NCBI GenBank assembly: GCA_900548815.1
Contig: URLR01000003.1
Location: 1-64,000, forward strand
From: an uncultured Collinsella sp.
Lineage (GTDB): Bacteria; Actinomycetota; Coriobacteriia; Coriobacteriales; Coriobacteriaceae
Length of the DNA: 64,000 bases
Reading direction: 5' to 3'
A program made the translations under genes and the position numbers. The notes below the pieces were generated by a model. That model searched no databases and was not told the origin of the DNA. It saw only the letters and a program-made list of their open reading frames with translations. Of this stretch, positions 24,516 to 33,730 are shown piece after piece. Positions within the stretch are counted from its first letter, which is position 1; each line of letters starts with the position of its first letter.

Positions 24516-25733
24516 ATGGATAGCGATGCCAAGCTGAACATCTTGACCGATGCCCTAGCTGCCGCCGGGGCCTCGGCATTGGCAATCGATGCGCATGGGG
24601 ACGTCGCGATCTCGACCGTGAATGACGTGGCGCTTGAGCGGGATGTGGCGGTTTTTGTCGCTGAGCGCCTCGACCGTATAGGAGACGGTGCGCGTCTGGT
24701 TATGGGGCGTGCGGGTACGCGCCTGAGCCTGACCGTTCGCCCCACCGACAAAGAGGGCGGGGGCCTTTGGGTCGTCGTGGTCCGCGAGGTGCGCGGCGCC
24801 GCGGCGCATGCGGGCATCGAGTGGCTCAACGCCGACGAAGTTGAGGTCCGCTACGAATCGAGCGCGTACGGCATCGTTGAGGGGGCGGCCTCGGTGGCTG
24901 CGCCGGTTGCAGAGAGTTACGCGCGCGGTGTGCCCCTTATGCTCGAGGGCGAGCTGGGAGCGGGTCAGGTCGAGATCGCCAAGCGCCTCTATCTGGACGG
25001 TCCTTTTGCCGGTCAGCCCTTTGTTTCCGTCGCGCTCGATGAACTCACCGATCGCGGTTGGCGCCATGTGCTCAAAAGCGCCGAATCGCCGCTGTTCCAA
25101 ACGGGGCTGACCCTTTGCATTGAGGACTGGAATGCGGTTGGTCCCCAACGCCTCCGCGAGCTCGTTTCCACGATGGCCGACACCGCGTTGGCGACGCGCT
25201 GCCATGTGGTGCTGACGGCGAATGACATGCCGGGCGGCAGCGAAAGTGATCAAGCCGCTTTTGTGACCGAGCGCTTCGCCTGTGCGGTGAGCGTGGCGCC
25301 GGCAATCGCCGAGCAGGGAGCCGCGTCGAAGAAGGTTGCGCGCTATTTGGAATATCTCGCTGACGCATTTGGGACGTCAGCGCCCACGCTGTCTGCCGCG
25401 GCGGCGAAGACGCTCGATGCTTACCGCTGGCCGCGCAATTATCTGCAGCTCCGCGAGGTCTCGGAACGACTGTATATATTGGTGGGGGCGGGCACGGTGG
25501 ACCGCACTGTGGCGGAGGAAGTGCTCGCCCAAGAGGACGTGATTAAGACCGCAACCTTTGGCGCCCCGACACTCGAAAGTGACCTGTATATCCTGCGACC
25601 GCTGGCCGATACCGAGCGAGATATCGCGCATTTGGTTGTAGACCATCTCCACGGCAACCGAACCCGTGCGGCGGAGGTGCTGGGCATAAGCCGTACAACG
25701 CTGTGGCGCTTGCTGAAGGACGACGACCGTTGA
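24516..25733 (+). CDS. Degenerate sigma-54-activator-like regulator with Fis-type HTH
   Basis: A 405-residue protein. The N-terminal part (1-115) matches nothing I recognise. Residues about 120-345 have the order of an AAA+ sigma-54 activator core, but the Walker A position reads EGELGAGQVE (about 144-153) instead of GxxGxGK[ST], and I find no GAFTGA loop. The C-terminus (about 383-402, NRTRAAEVLGISRTTLWRLL) is a clear Fis-type HTH. So ATP hydrolysis and sigma-54 contact are unlikely; it probably acts as a sigma-70-type regulator. Start chosen at 24516 (GGGAC upstream). Its target is unknown; yeiH precedes it. Confidence 0.75.
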   Translation: MDSDAKLNILTDALAAAGASALAIDAHGDVAISTVNDVALERDVAVFVAERLDRIGDGARLVMGRAGTRLSLTVRPTDKEGGGLWVVVVREVRGAAAHAGIEWLNADEVEVRYESSAYGIVEGAASVAAPVAESYARGVPLMLEGELGAGQVEIAKRLYLDGPFAGQPFVSVALDELTDRGWRHVLKSAESPLFQTGLTLCIEDWNAVGPQRLRELVSTMADTALATRCHVVLTANDMPGGSESDQAAFVTERFACAVSVAPAIAEQGAASKKVARYLEYLADAFGTSAPTLSAAAAKTLDAYRWPRNYLQLREVSERLYILVGAGTVDRTVAEEVLAQEDVIKTATFGAPTLESDLYILRPLADTERDIAHLVVDHLHGNRTRAAEVLGISRTTLWRLLKDDDR

Positions 25734-25817
25734 GCGAGGCGCCCGTGACCGCGCGCGACGCGTGTGCTACAGTCCAAAGCGTTATTGTTTCGATTTGGTT
25801 ACGGCGTGCGAGGGCAA

Positions 25818-26393
25818 ATGGCTGAGACTTCAAAACCGAGCCGCAGAAGGCGGAGCGCCGCGCCGGTTAACCGGCGCACGACATCGGTGACGTGGGGCAA
25901 ACACGCCTCGGGGTTTGATGGCTCGTTCAAACGCACTAAATATGGCTATCCATCGGCAAGCGCTCGCTTGGCCATGCGGGCCGAGTCGTCGCTGTGGGGC
26001 CGCAAGCGCGTGGTGGGCTCAAAGCTCAAGCACGACGGCACGCTCGGTTACATCAGCCGCGGGGCGGCTCGCCGCAGCGGGCTCAATCCGGCTGGTTGGC
26101 ATCGTTATGTTCCGATCGCGGTCGCCGTTGCAGTGATCGTCATCGCACTCGCTGCGCTTGGCTACGCCGGCGGTGGCGCCAACTTGGACGCAGTGTTTAA
26201 ATCGCCCGAGCTCGCGCATGCAGGCACAGAAGTTATCGAGGGCGCTCAGACCCAGACGGGCGTCGCGCCCCAGCGCGGTATCGTTGCGGCGGCCTCCACC
26301 ATCGCCGATGCACAAAAGGACGAAGACAAGCAAGGCGACGACGCCGAAACGACCCAGACAAGCGAAGCGACGACAACTCAAATATCAACATAG
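25818..26393 (+). CDS. Conserved-looking small membrane protein, unknown function
   Basis: A 191-residue protein I do not recognise. The first 95 residues are strongly basic (SRRRRSAAPVNRR and several Arg/Lys patches) with aromatic positions; a single transmembrane helix spans about 98-118; the C-terminal 70 residues are Gln/Asp/Thr-rich, likely disordered. Membrane topology with the basic part inside follows from the positive-inside rule. The ATG at 25818 was chosen as it is the last in-frame start before the basic region. Monocistronic between the Fis-type regulator and a convergent nitroreductase. Confidence 0.6.
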   Translation: MAETSKPSRRRRSAAPVNRRTTSVTWGKHASGFDGSFKRTKYGYPSASARLAMRAESSLWGRKRVVGSKLKHDGTLGYISRGAARRSGLNPAGWHRYVPIAVAVAVIVIALAALGYAGGGANLDAVFKSPELAHAGTEVIEGAQTQTGVAPQRGIVAAASTIADAQKDEDKQGDDAETTQTSEATTTQIST

Positions 26394-26395
26394 CT

Positions 26396-26430
26396 TGCCG
26401 GCAGAAGGGGACGTTCCTTTTCTGCCGGCA
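26396..26430. repeat. TGCCGGCAGAA palindrome / bidirectional terminator
   Basis: TGCCGGCAGAAGGGGA pairs with TTCCTTTTCTGCCGGCA, three bases after the preceding stop and between convergent genes. The loop side carries GGGGACG, recalling the GGGACA families. Confidence 0.7.
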
Positions 26431-26448
26431 GTTTGGGACACTCCTGCG

Positions 26449-26970
26449 CTACTTGACGTACACCACGTTGTCGCGGCGGGGTTTGGGCTCGGGTAGCGTG
26501 TCCTCGGCATAGCCCAGAATGCAGTGGCCGACGCCGCGCAGGCTGCCGTCGGCGGGCAGGCCCCAGCTGGCCAGCAGCTCCAGGCCCTCGGGCGAGTCAA
26601 AGACCTCATGCGCGCGGTGAATCCAGCACGAATCGACACCCAGTGCATAGGCGGCGTTGAGCAAGTTGCCCATGGCGAGCGAGCCGTCTTCCAGATGTGT
26701 GGGCACGCTGCGGTCAACCAACACCACAACAACGGTCTTGGCGCCATAGAAGGGGTCGCCGTTGCTGCCCATGACCTGGGCGTTGAGCTGTGAGAGACGC
26801 TCGACGGTCGCGGGGTCGGTGACGGCGACAAACGTCACCGGCTGGCGGCCCATGCCGCTCGGTGCATATTGGCCGGCTTCGATAATACGTGCAAGCTTTT
26901 CGGCCTCGACGGGACGATCGCTGTAGTTGCGGCAGCTGCGGCGGTGAATGAGTGCTTCGATAGTCTCCAT
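26449..26970 (-). CDS. Nitroreductase-family oxidoreductase
   Basis: A 173-residue FMN-dependent nitroreductase-fold protein (RRSCRNYSDRPVEAEKL at the N-terminus binds FMN phosphate; GQYAPSGMGRQP and the LGVDSCWIHRAHE stretch are family patterns). It is a short form lacking a C-terminal extension. AAGGAGACACC precedes the ATG at 26970. Such enzymes reduce nitro, quinone or flavin substrates with NAD(P)H; the natural substrate is unknown. Monocistronic. Confidence 0.85.
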   Translation of the reverse strand: METIEALIHRRSCRNYSDRPVEAEKLARIIEAGQYAPSGMGRQPVTFVAVTDPATVERLSQLNAQVMGSNGDPFYGAKTVVVVLVDRSVPTHLEDGSLAMGNLLNAAYALGVDSCWIHRAHEVFDSPEGLELLASWGLPADGSLRGVGHCILGYAEDTLPEPKPRRDNVVYVK

Positions 26971-27264
26971 GGTGTCTCCTTGCGGTGGCGTTGCAGATGC
27001 CCCGTTCATACCCGCCGGGCTTAAACGATAGACGGTCAATTGCCCGGCCAAAAGGATAGATTCCAATTGGGAAAGTAGGTTTGCATAAAAGTACCTTCAG
27101 AATGTGACAAACAAATGGGATGGTTAAACGTTTTATCCCGTCTACCCTGCGGTTTTTTACCACTTGCCTAAATGACGAACGCATAACCTCTGATAAAGGT
27201 TTTACTAAAGGAGCACCAACGTTTATCAATGCGCCGTGGTGGCGCCGGGCCAGGAGGTAACATC

Positions 27265-27555
27265 ATGTTCCAGGCTGGAGATGTCGTCGAGACCGATTTC
27301 GAAGGATTTCTGAAGCTGCTGCGTTCCAAGACGCGCGCTTTCGTGTCGATCAACGATCACGAGTACTACATCACGCACACCGATGGCTATTGGCGTGTTC
27401 AGGATTGCGAGGCCCTCAACGAGAAGGGCCACTTTACTGACTGCTCCGAGCTGGTCAACACGGTCTGCGAGGTCGTCGAGCTGCCGTGGATTGCCGGCAA
27501 AAGCCTGCATGACAGCTTCTCGGGTGCTACGGTCTATGAGGCCGTCGCCGCTTAA
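27265..27555 (+). CDS. Small conserved-type protein, unknown function
   Basis: A 96-residue acidic soluble protein (begins MFQAGDVVETDFEGFLKLL). It has several aromatic residues in EYYITHTDGYWRVQ, mixed alpha/beta composition and no motif that I recognise. AGGAGG eight bases upstream of the ATG at 27265 shows it is a real gene, and a good terminator follows. It stands alone. The 294 bases upstream (26971-27264) hold no recognised feature besides this ribosome site. Confidence 0.7.
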   Translation: MFQAGDVVETDFEGFLKLLRSKTRAFVSINDHEYYITHTDGYWRVQDCEALNEKGHFTDCSELVNTVCEVVELPWIAGKSLHDSFSGATVYEAVAA

Positions 27556-27581
27556 CAGGCAATAAAACCCGATTTTCACGT

Positions 27582-27618
27582 GACCGCTGGCGCCGCCCCC
27601 GCGCCGGCGGTCTTTTTT
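27582..27618 (+). terminator. Terminator after the 96-residue protein gene
   Basis: GACCGCTGGCGC pairs with GCGCCGGCGGTC, followed by six T. Confidence 0.88.
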
Positions 27619-27660
27619 GTCGATATGCTTATGTAGAGCCGACCATAAACAACGAGCGTA

Positions 27661-27719
27661 TTGACGATAGTCAAAACTCGGACTAATGTAGAGATATAAA
27701 TTGGTCAAAACTCGGACTA
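27661..27719 (+). promoter_or_regulatory. Promoter with two MarR-type operators
   Basis: A -35 TTGACG (27661-27666) and -10 TAATGT (27684-27689) are 17 bases apart. Operator 1 (TAGTC at 27668 to GACTA at 27685) fills the spacer; operator 2 (TGGTC at 27702 to GACTA at 27719) lies 34 bases downstream and shares the AAAACTCG core. Binding would block polymerase, giving autorepression of the MarR-ABC operon. Confidence 0.7.
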
Positions 27720-27723
27720 TCGA

Positions 27724-28236
27724 ATGGTGGGAGAGATGAATAGTGCAGTTAGCCTGGTCGATTTCGACCGGATGCTTAACGGGCTTGACCGTATCTATTC
27801 GGAGTTCGCGCGTACCTGCGGTCTTTCGGACTGCGCCTACTGGATGCTCGTCGACACGAGTGCAGCGGGCGGAAGCGTTGCCGTGAGTCGGCTGACGAGT
27901 GAATGGTTCTACAGCAAACAGACCATCAATTCGGCGATCAAGACGCTTAGGGCGCGAGGGCTTGCGACGTTGGAGTTTGCCGAGGGCAGTCGTAAGAACA
28001 AGGTTGTGCGATTGACCGAAGAAGGCGTGCGGTTTGCCAAGCGCTACGCGTTACCGGCGCAAAAAGCCGAGCAACAGGCATTCGAAGCGCTCGAGCCGTG
28101 GGAACAGCGCGAGATCATGCGCCTGGTCGGTAAATTCTCCCATGTTCTGAACGAAGAGTGCGAGGCATTTAAACGGCAAGTGGCCGCCGAGAACGAGGCT
28201 GACGATAAGGGCGAGGGGGACACATGCGACTCTTAA
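27724..28236 (+). CDS. MarR-family transcriptional regulator
   Basis: A 170-residue winged-HTH protein of the MarR family: helical dimerisation segments at both ends, recognition region around SRLTSEWFYSKQTINSAIKT (about 58-77), and the wing at FAEGSRKNKVVRLTEEG. It heads an operon with two ABC exporter genes and overlaps the first by 13 bases. Two near-identical operators sit at its promoter. The start at 27724 has no ribosome site and the ATG at 27736 has GGGAG too close, so translation may use a short or weak leader. Likely ligand: a drug exported by the ABC pair. Confidence 0.88.
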   Translation: MVGEMNSAVSLVDFDRMLNGLDRIYSEFARTCGLSDCAYWMLVDTSAAGGSVAVSRLTSEWFYSKQTINSAIKTLRARGLATLEFAEGSRKNKVVRLTEEGVRFAKRYALPAQKAEQQAFEALEPWEQREIMRLVGKFSHVLNEECEAFKRQVAAENEADDKGEGDTCDS

Positions 28237-29960
28237 TGAGGTTTATGAGGCCGTACCGCGGTCTGATTGCGGTGACGCTGTTTGCGGTGCTGATAGATAA
28301 CGTCGGTACGCTGTTGGTTCCCACGATGCTGGCGAACATGGTAAACACCGGTATTACCACGGGCGATGTCGACTATATTTTACGTAACGGCCTGTACATG
28401 CTTATCGCGACCGGCATGGCCAGCGGCGGCACGGTGCTGGGCTGCTATCTTTCGGCGCGCCTGGCCGCCAACGTGGCCTGCGATATCCGCAATGCCGTGT
28501 ACGACAAGTCGCTCGAGCTGTCCGCCAGCGACTTTGAGCGCTTTGGCACGGGTTCGATGATCACACGCTCGCTCAACGACATCAACGTGATTCAGCAAGC
28601 TGTCCTTCAGACGATTCAGCTGGTGTTGCCGGTGCCATTCTTGGCCGTGGCAGGCATCATTTTTGCTTGGTTCATCGATCCCGCCATGGGCACGCTGCTG
28701 GGCGTGGTGGTTGCGATCGTGCTGGTTGCGGCGGTCTTTACGGTGGCTAACGCCGCGCCGATTTTTATGCGCCTGCAGAGCTTTATCGACCGCATGAACG
28801 TGGTGCTGCGCGAGAACATCGTGGGCGTGCGCGTCATCCGCGCATTTAACAAGGAGCGCCACGAGGAGCAGCGCCTGGACGAGGTGTTTAGCGATTACGC
28901 GGCCAACGCCATCAAGGTCAACCACCTGTTTGTGGGTCTCGACAGTTCCAGCTTCTTTTTGATGAATATCGCCGAGGTGGCGGTGCTGTGGGTGGGCGGC
29001 AACCGCGTGGGCGTCCACGCCATGCAGATTGCGAGTATCTCGGCGGTGCTGGAGTATGCAATTCTGATCCTGTTCTTTGTGATGATGGCGCAGATGGTGG
29101 TGCTGACACTTCCGCGCGCCGCCGCATGTCTGAAGCGCGCGCAGCAGGTGCTGGAGATCGAGCCGAGCATCGTGGACGGTGACCGCACGCTGGATGACGG
29201 GGCGCGCGAGCCCCAAGACGAAGCCGATGCGGTGGCCGTGTTCGACCACATGTCGTTTCGCTTTGACGATGCCGACGAGGACACTCTGTGCGACCTGAGC
29301 TTTGCCTGCCGTCGCGGTCAGACGACTGCGATCGTTGGCTCGACAGGCTCGGGCAAATCGACGGTGGCAAAGCTTCTGCTGCGCTTCCACGATGCCACCA
29401 AGGGCTCCATTCGCCTGAATGGTGTGGACCTGCGCGAGCTTACGCAAGACGAAATCCGCGGGCGCATTGCCTATGTGCCGCAGAAGGCGTGGCTGTTCTC
29501 GGGCACTGTGGCAAGCAATCTGCGCTTTGGCAACGAAGACGCGACTGAGGCCGACATGCTTCATGCGCTCCAGGTTGCCCAGAGCACCTTTGTGCTCGAT
29601 CAGCCGCAGGGGATCGATACCCCGGTGGCGCAGGGCGGTACGAACTTTTCGGGCGGCCAGCGCCAGCGTTTGGCAATCGCCCGTGCGCTCATGAAGCATG
29701 CCGATCTATATATCTTCGATGACAGTTTTTCGGCCCTGGACTTTAAGACCGATGCCGCCCTGCGTCATGCGTTGCAAGACGAGATGCGTGACGCTGCGGT
29801 GCTCATCATCGCGCAGCGCATCTCGACGATCTTGCACGCCGACCAGATCGTCGTGCTCAAGGATGGCGAGGTTGTGGGTCTGGGCACGCATGGCGAGCTT
29901 ATGGAAACCTGCGAGGTGTACCGCGCCATCGCGGAATCGCAGATGAAGGGAGGTGAGTAG
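28224..29960 (+). CDS. ABC exporter half-transporter, degenerate-site subunit
   Basis: A 578-residue half-transporter with six transmembrane helices (about 1-310) and a nucleotide-binding domain (about 335-578). Walker A is GSTGSGKST and the signature FSGGQRQR is intact, but the Walker B catalytic Glu is Asp (LYIFDDSFSALD). In heterodimeric exporters such as BmrCD or TM287/288 one subunit carries this change and forms the non-hydrolysing site. The partner is the next gene. It overlaps marR by 13 bases with GAGGGGG upstream. Probable multidrug efflux; substrate unknown. Confidence 0.9.
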   Translation: MRLLMRFMRPYRGLIAVTLFAVLIDNVGTLLVPTMLANMVNTGITTGDVDYILRNGLYMLIATGMASGGTVLGCYLSARLAANVACDIRNAVYDKSLELSASDFERFGTGSMITRSLNDINVIQQAVLQTIQLVLPVPFLAVAGIIFAWFIDPAMGTLLGVVVAIVLVAAVFTVANAAPIFMRLQSFIDRMNVVLRENIVGVRVIRAFNKERHEEQRLDEVFSDYAANAIKVNHLFVGLDSSSFFLMNIAEVAVLWVGGNRVGVHAMQIASISAVLEYAILILFFVMMAQMVVLTLPRAAACLKRAQQVLEIEPSIVDGDRTLDDGAREPQDEADAVAVFDHMSFRFDDADEDTLCDLSFACRRGQTTAIVGSTGSGKSTVAKLLLRFHDATKGSIRLNGVDLRELTQDEIRGRIAYVPQKAWLFSGTVASNLRFGNEDATEADMLHALQVAQSTFVLDQPQGIDTPVAQGGTNFSGGQRQRLAIARALMKHADLYIFDDSFSALDFKTDAALRHALQDEMRDAAVLIIAQRISTILHADQIVVLKDGEVVGLGTHGELMETCEVYRAIAESQMKGGE

Positions 29961-29961
29961 C

Positions 29962-31968
29962 ATGACCGAGGAGCTCAAGAAGCGGGGCGGCGTTGATGAC
30001 GCCGCTGCCGCGGGACTGGTCGAGGAAACGGCTGCCGCGTCGACCGAGCTGGATGACGCCGCCAAGGCTGCAGCCGAGCGCGAGGCTCGCCGCCAAGCGC
30101 TCTACGAGGAAAACGAACGTGCCGAGGACGAGCGCGCCCGCGCCGAGGCAGAGCGTATGCGCGACGTGGACGACGAAGACGAGGACGAGACACCTCGGGA
30201 TACCTGGGCGACGGTGCGCCGCCTGTGGAGTGAGGCTGCCGGCGACCATTGGCGCTTCTATATCGTGTTTGCGAGTATTGTGTTCTATGCCATCTTTAAC
30301 ACCGCTGCGCCGGCATATAGCGCTCGCGTGATCGATGAGCTGTGGGGCCACATTCAGGTGGCGTTTGCCAACGACACCACCTTCAACATCACCTGGGAGA
30401 ACTGCGGCAGGACCATCTTCATCTACTTTATGATCTGGACGGCCGCCGCCTCGTTCTACGCGCTCCAGAGCTTTTTGATGTCGAGCGTGGCCGAACGCCT
30501 CAATCTGCGCCTGCGCAACCGCATCGCGCAAAAGCTCAACCGTCTGCCGCTCGCCTATTTTGACGCGCATCGTCCCGGCGAGGTCGTCAGCCGCGCGACC
30601 AACGACCTGGACAAGATGTCCGAGAGCATGCAGCGCGGATTGCTGCAGCTGCTCGTGTCGATCGGCACGGTTGTTGGTGCTGTGAGCGTGATGTTCGTGT
30701 TCAGCGTGCAGCTTACGCTCGTCTTTCTGTTCTTTACGGCACTGTCGCTGCTGGTGACGAAGGTCGTCTCGCGCCGCACACACGATGTGACGGGCGAGCG
30801 CCAGGAGTGGGTGTCCAAGATTACGAGTGCGGTCGAGGAAGGCTATTCGGGCCGTCTGGTGATCCGCGCGTTTAACCGCGAACGTCAGAGCTCCGCTGAG
30901 GTGCACGAGGCTTCGAAGGAACTGGCTCGTGTGAGCACCAAGGCCGACTTTATGATTAACGCCGTCGGCCCCGCGGTGCGCTTTATCGGCCGCCTGGCAC
31001 AGATCGTGATTGCGATTGTGGGCTGCAGTATGCTGGTTGCCGGCCACATGACCGTCGGCGTGTTCCAGGCGTTCTTCCAGTTTATCTACGAGGCATCCGA
31101 GCCCATGACGCAGTTGTCGTTTACCTTCAACTCGCTGCAGAGCGCACTGGCGAGTGCAGAGCGCGTGTTTGACCTGCTCGATGAGCCCGAGATGGAGGCC
31201 GATCCGCTGCCGGACAAGGCCGCCAAGCTGCCGGGTCGCGTGGAGGGCCGCGTCTCCTTTGAGCATGTGCGCTTTGGTTATTCGCCCGACAAGCCGCTTA
31301 TGCGCGACGTGTCGTTTACCGCCGAGCCGGGCCAGAAGATTGCCGTGGTGGGAACCACGGGCGCGGGCAAGACGACGCTCATCAACCTGCTCATGCGCTT
31401 CTACGAGATTGACGGCGGGCGTATTACGCTCGACGGCGTGGATACGAGCCGCATGGACCGCGGCGAGCTACGGCAGCAGTTTGGCATGGTGCTGCAGGAC
31501 GCCTGGCTGTTCGATGGCACGATTGCCGAAAACATCGCCTACGGCTGTCCCGAGGCGACGCGCGACGAGATCGTGGCCGCCGCTCGTGCCGCGCAGGTCG
31601 ACTTCTTTGTGCGCACCATGCCGCAGGGCTACGACACGCGCGTGGCCAACGATGCCGAAAGCATCAGCCAGGGCCAGCGTCAGCTGCTGACCATCGCACG
31701 CGTGCTGCTCAACAACCCGGCGATTCTCATCCTGGACGAGGCGACCTCAAGCGTGGACACGCGTACCGAGCTTGCCATCGGCCGTGCCATGGATGCGCTT
31801 ATGCGCGGGCGCACGAGCTTTGTGATCGCACACCGCCTGTCGACGATTGTGGATGCCGACCTGATCTTGGTCATGGATCACGGCAACATTATCGAGCAGG
31901 GCACGCATAAGGAGCTGCTGGCTGCCGAGGGTGCCTACGCCGACCTCTATCTGAGCCAGTTCGCATAA
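29962..31968 (+). CDS. ABC exporter half-transporter, catalytic subunit
   Basis: A 668-residue half-transporter. An unusual N-terminal extension of about 85 residues, charged and predicted coiled (AAEREARRQALYEENERAED), precedes six transmembrane helices (to about 400). The NBD has GTTGAGKTT, canonical Walker B ILILDEATSSVD, but a changed signature ISQGQRQ in place of LSGGQ. So its Walker A/B pairs with the good signature of the partner, giving one active site in the heterodimer. The ATG at 29962 follows GGGAGGTGA; a GTG at 29953 is an alternative. Confidence 0.9.
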   Translation: MTEELKKRGGVDDAAAAGLVEETAAASTELDDAAKAAAEREARRQALYEENERAEDERARAEAERMRDVDDEDEDETPRDTWATVRRLWSEAAGDHWRFYIVFASIVFYAIFNTAAPAYSARVIDELWGHIQVAFANDTTFNITWENCGRTIFIYFMIWTAAASFYALQSFLMSSVAERLNLRLRNRIAQKLNRLPLAYFDAHRPGEVVSRATNDLDKMSESMQRGLLQLLVSIGTVVGAVSVMFVFSVQLTLVFLFFTALSLLVTKVVSRRTHDVTGERQEWVSKITSAVEEGYSGRLVIRAFNRERQSSAEVHEASKELARVSTKADFMINAVGPAVRFIGRLAQIVIAIVGCSMLVAGHMTVGVFQAFFQFIYEASEPMTQLSFTFNSLQSALASAERVFDLLDEPEMEADPLPDKAAKLPGRVEGRVSFEHVRFGYSPDKPLMRDVSFTAEPGQKIAVVGTTGAGKTTLINLLMRFYEIDGGRITLDGVDTSRMDRGELRQQFGMVLQDAWLFDGTIAENIAYGCPEATRDEIVAAARAAQVDFFVRTMPQGYDTRVANDAESISQGQRQLLTIARVLLNNPAILILDEATSSVDTRTELAIGRAMDALMRGRTSFVIAHRLSTIVDADLILVMDHGNIIEQGTHKELLAAEGAYADLYLSQFA

Positions 31969-31999
31969 TGTGACAAAGGGACAGTCCCACATGTCGCAT
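31968..31999. repeat. GGGACAGTCCC-type palindrome
   Basis: ATGTGACAAAGGGACAG followed by an imperfect mirror (TCCCACATGTCGCAT). It overlaps the ABC gene stop by one base. A better preserved copy lies at 49992-50027. Confidence 0.7.
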
Positions 32000-32055
32000 C
32001 AACGCAAAGGCGCGCCGGGGATGAATTCCCTGGCGCGCCTTCTTGCGTTGATGCC
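31996..32055. terminator. Bidirectional terminator, ABC/cysE
   Basis: GCATCAACGCAA with AAGGCGCGCC pairs with GGCGCGCCTT and TTGCGTTGATGC, a long stem between convergent genes. Confidence 0.8.
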
Positions 32056-32081
32056 GATGTCGTTTTGTGCCGCTTGCGTTC

Positions 32082-32786
32082 CTAGCGCTCGTCCACGAGC
32101 TTGGCGACGAGGGCTTTGAGCTCGGCCACCTCTCGCTCGAGTTCCTTGACGCGGCGGGCATTCTCGGTGATGCCCTGGCGGTTGAGGGCACTCTGCTCGG
32201 CGGCGTCATCGGGCATGTACTCGCGATGCTGCTTGGCGTCGAAACTCTCCTCGAACACGCGGCAGCCGTTGCGCTTGATGATGCGTCCCGGCACGCCCAC
32301 GACGGTGCAGTTGTCGGGCACGTCCTTAACGACGACCGAGTTGCCGCCGATTTTGACGTTGTTGCCGATGCGGATGTTGCCGAGCACCTTGGCGCCCGTG
32401 CCCACGGTGACGTTGTTGCCTAGGGTGGGGTGGCGCTTGCCGGTCTCGTTGCCGGTACCGCCGAGCGTGACGCCCTGGTAGAGCACGCAGTTGTCACCCA
32501 CAATGGTGGTCTCGCCGATGACGACGCCCATGGCGTGGTCGATAAAGAAATGCTTGCCGATCTGTGCGGCGGGATGAATCTCGACGCCGGTGATGTGACG
32601 GGTGATTTGCGAGAGCACGCGGGCGAGCGAGCGATGACCGTGCTCCCAGAGCCAGTGCTCGGGCACGTGGTTCCACTTGGCGTGCAGGCCAGGATAGGAA
32701 AGGAAGATGACCAGACCGTTTTGCGCGGCGGGGTCCTGCGCTTGGACGGTCTTGATGTCCTCGCGAATGGTATTGATAAAGCTCAC
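32082..32786 (-). CDS. cysE: Serine O-acetyltransferase
   Basis: A 234-residue acetyltransferase: an N-terminal helical segment, then left-handed beta-helix hexapeptide repeats (about 65-175; the [19 protein letters not shown] and [15 protein letters not shown] motifs are CysE signatures), then a coiled-coil tail ([14 protein letters not shown]). It acetylates serine for cysteine synthesis. The GTG at 32786 fits CysE length and has GGGAGG seven bases upstream; a longer frame upstream does not. No cysK is adjacent. Confidence 0.92.
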   Translation of the reverse strand: MSFINTIREDIKTVQAQDPAAQNGLVIFLSYPGLHAKWNHVPEHWLWEHGHRSLARVLSQITRHITGVEIHPAAQIGKHFFIDHAMGVVIGETTIVGDNCVLYQGVTLGGTGNETGKRHPTLGNNVTVGTGAKVLGNIRIGNNVKIGGNSVVVKDVPDNCTVVGVPGRIIKRNGCRVFEESFDAKQHREYMPDDAAEQSALNRQGITENARRVKELEREVAELKALVAKLVDER

Positions 32787-33009
32787 CGGCCGCCCTCCCT
32801 TAGCGCCATGGCAATGCGATTCAATAAAGTATAGCGATTCGCTAGGGATTAGGAAGGACAATCTTGGCGGCATTGCGCGACAGGTGTCAGTTATGCAAAC
32901 TTGCTGGTAATGGAGTCATGCTTTTGTGGGGTTGCGCACGAGGGGACGCCGCAACCGTATACTGGTCAACTTGGACGTATCCGCGCCCACAACTGAGAGG
33001 TTTTACTTC

Positions 33010-33648
33010 ATGGGTTTCATTAATTTTATCGCCGAGCTGCTCAAAGACCCGCGCACCGCGATTGCCAGCTGGATCGCCGCCGGCCCGCTTATGGCCTACG
33101 GCTGCGTGTTCCTGATCATCTTTATCGAGACGGGCGTGGTGTTCTTCCCGTTCCTTCCCGGTGATTCGCTGCTGTTTGCTTCGGGCTTCTTTGCCCACAA
33201 CGGTGGCTTTAACATCGTGGCTTTGCTGGCCGCCGCATGGGCTGCTGCCATCTTGGGCGATCAGTGCAACTTTATGATCGGTCACTTCTTTGGCCGCAAG
33301 ATCATCGCTTCGGGTAAGGTCAAGGCCATGACGCCCGAGCGCATTAAAAAGTCCGAGGACTTCTTGGACAAGTGGGGCCACCTGGCCATTTTCCTCGGCC
33401 GCTTCTTCCCGTTTATCCGCACCTTTGTGCCCTTTATCGCCGGCATGGGCGGCATGCACTGGCGCAACTTTGTCATCTTTAACGTGCTGGGTGGCATTAC
33501 CTGGTCAACGCTCTTTACGCTGCTGGGCTACTTCTTTGGCGGCATTCCCTTTGTGCAGGAGCACTTTGAGCTGCTGATTATCGGCATCGTTGCCGTGTCG
33601 ATCATCCCGACCGTGGTCGGTCTGGTCAAGGCTAAGCTGGGTAAATAG
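33010..33648 (+). CDS. DedA-family membrane protein
   Basis: A 212-residue DedA/VTT-domain protein with about five hydrophobic segments. Family motifs are present: FFPFLPGDSLLFASG near the N-terminus, GDQCNFMIGHFFGRK, and FLGRFFPFIRTFVPFIAGM. DedA proteins act in membrane phospholipid handling (undecaprenyl-phosphate or lipid scrambling) and help maintain proton-motive force. The ATG at 33010 follows GAGAGG. Own terminator follows; no partner gene nearby. Confidence 0.93.
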   Translation: MGFINFIAELLKDPRTAIASWIAAGPLMAYGCVFLIIFIETGVVFFPFLPGDSLLFASGFFAHNGGFNIVALLAAAWAAAILGDQCNFMIGHFFGRKIIASGKVKAMTPERIKKSEDFLDKWGHLAIFLGRFFPFIRTFVPFIAGMGGMHWRNFVIFNVLGGITWSTLFTLLGYFFGGIPFVQEHFELLIIGIVAVSIIPTVVGLVKAKLGK

Positions 33649-33685
33649 AACGCGTAGCTCGAGCCAGCGCGCAAACCGTGCAGTT

Positions 33686-33720
33686 GAGGCCCGTCGCCGT
33701 TTACGGTGGCGGGCCTCTTT
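33686..33720 (+). terminator. Terminator after dedA
   Basis: GAGGCCCGTCGCCG pairs with CGGTGGCGGGCCTC (one G-T pair), then TTT. Confidence 0.88.
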
Positions 33721-33730
33721 AGTTTCAAGA

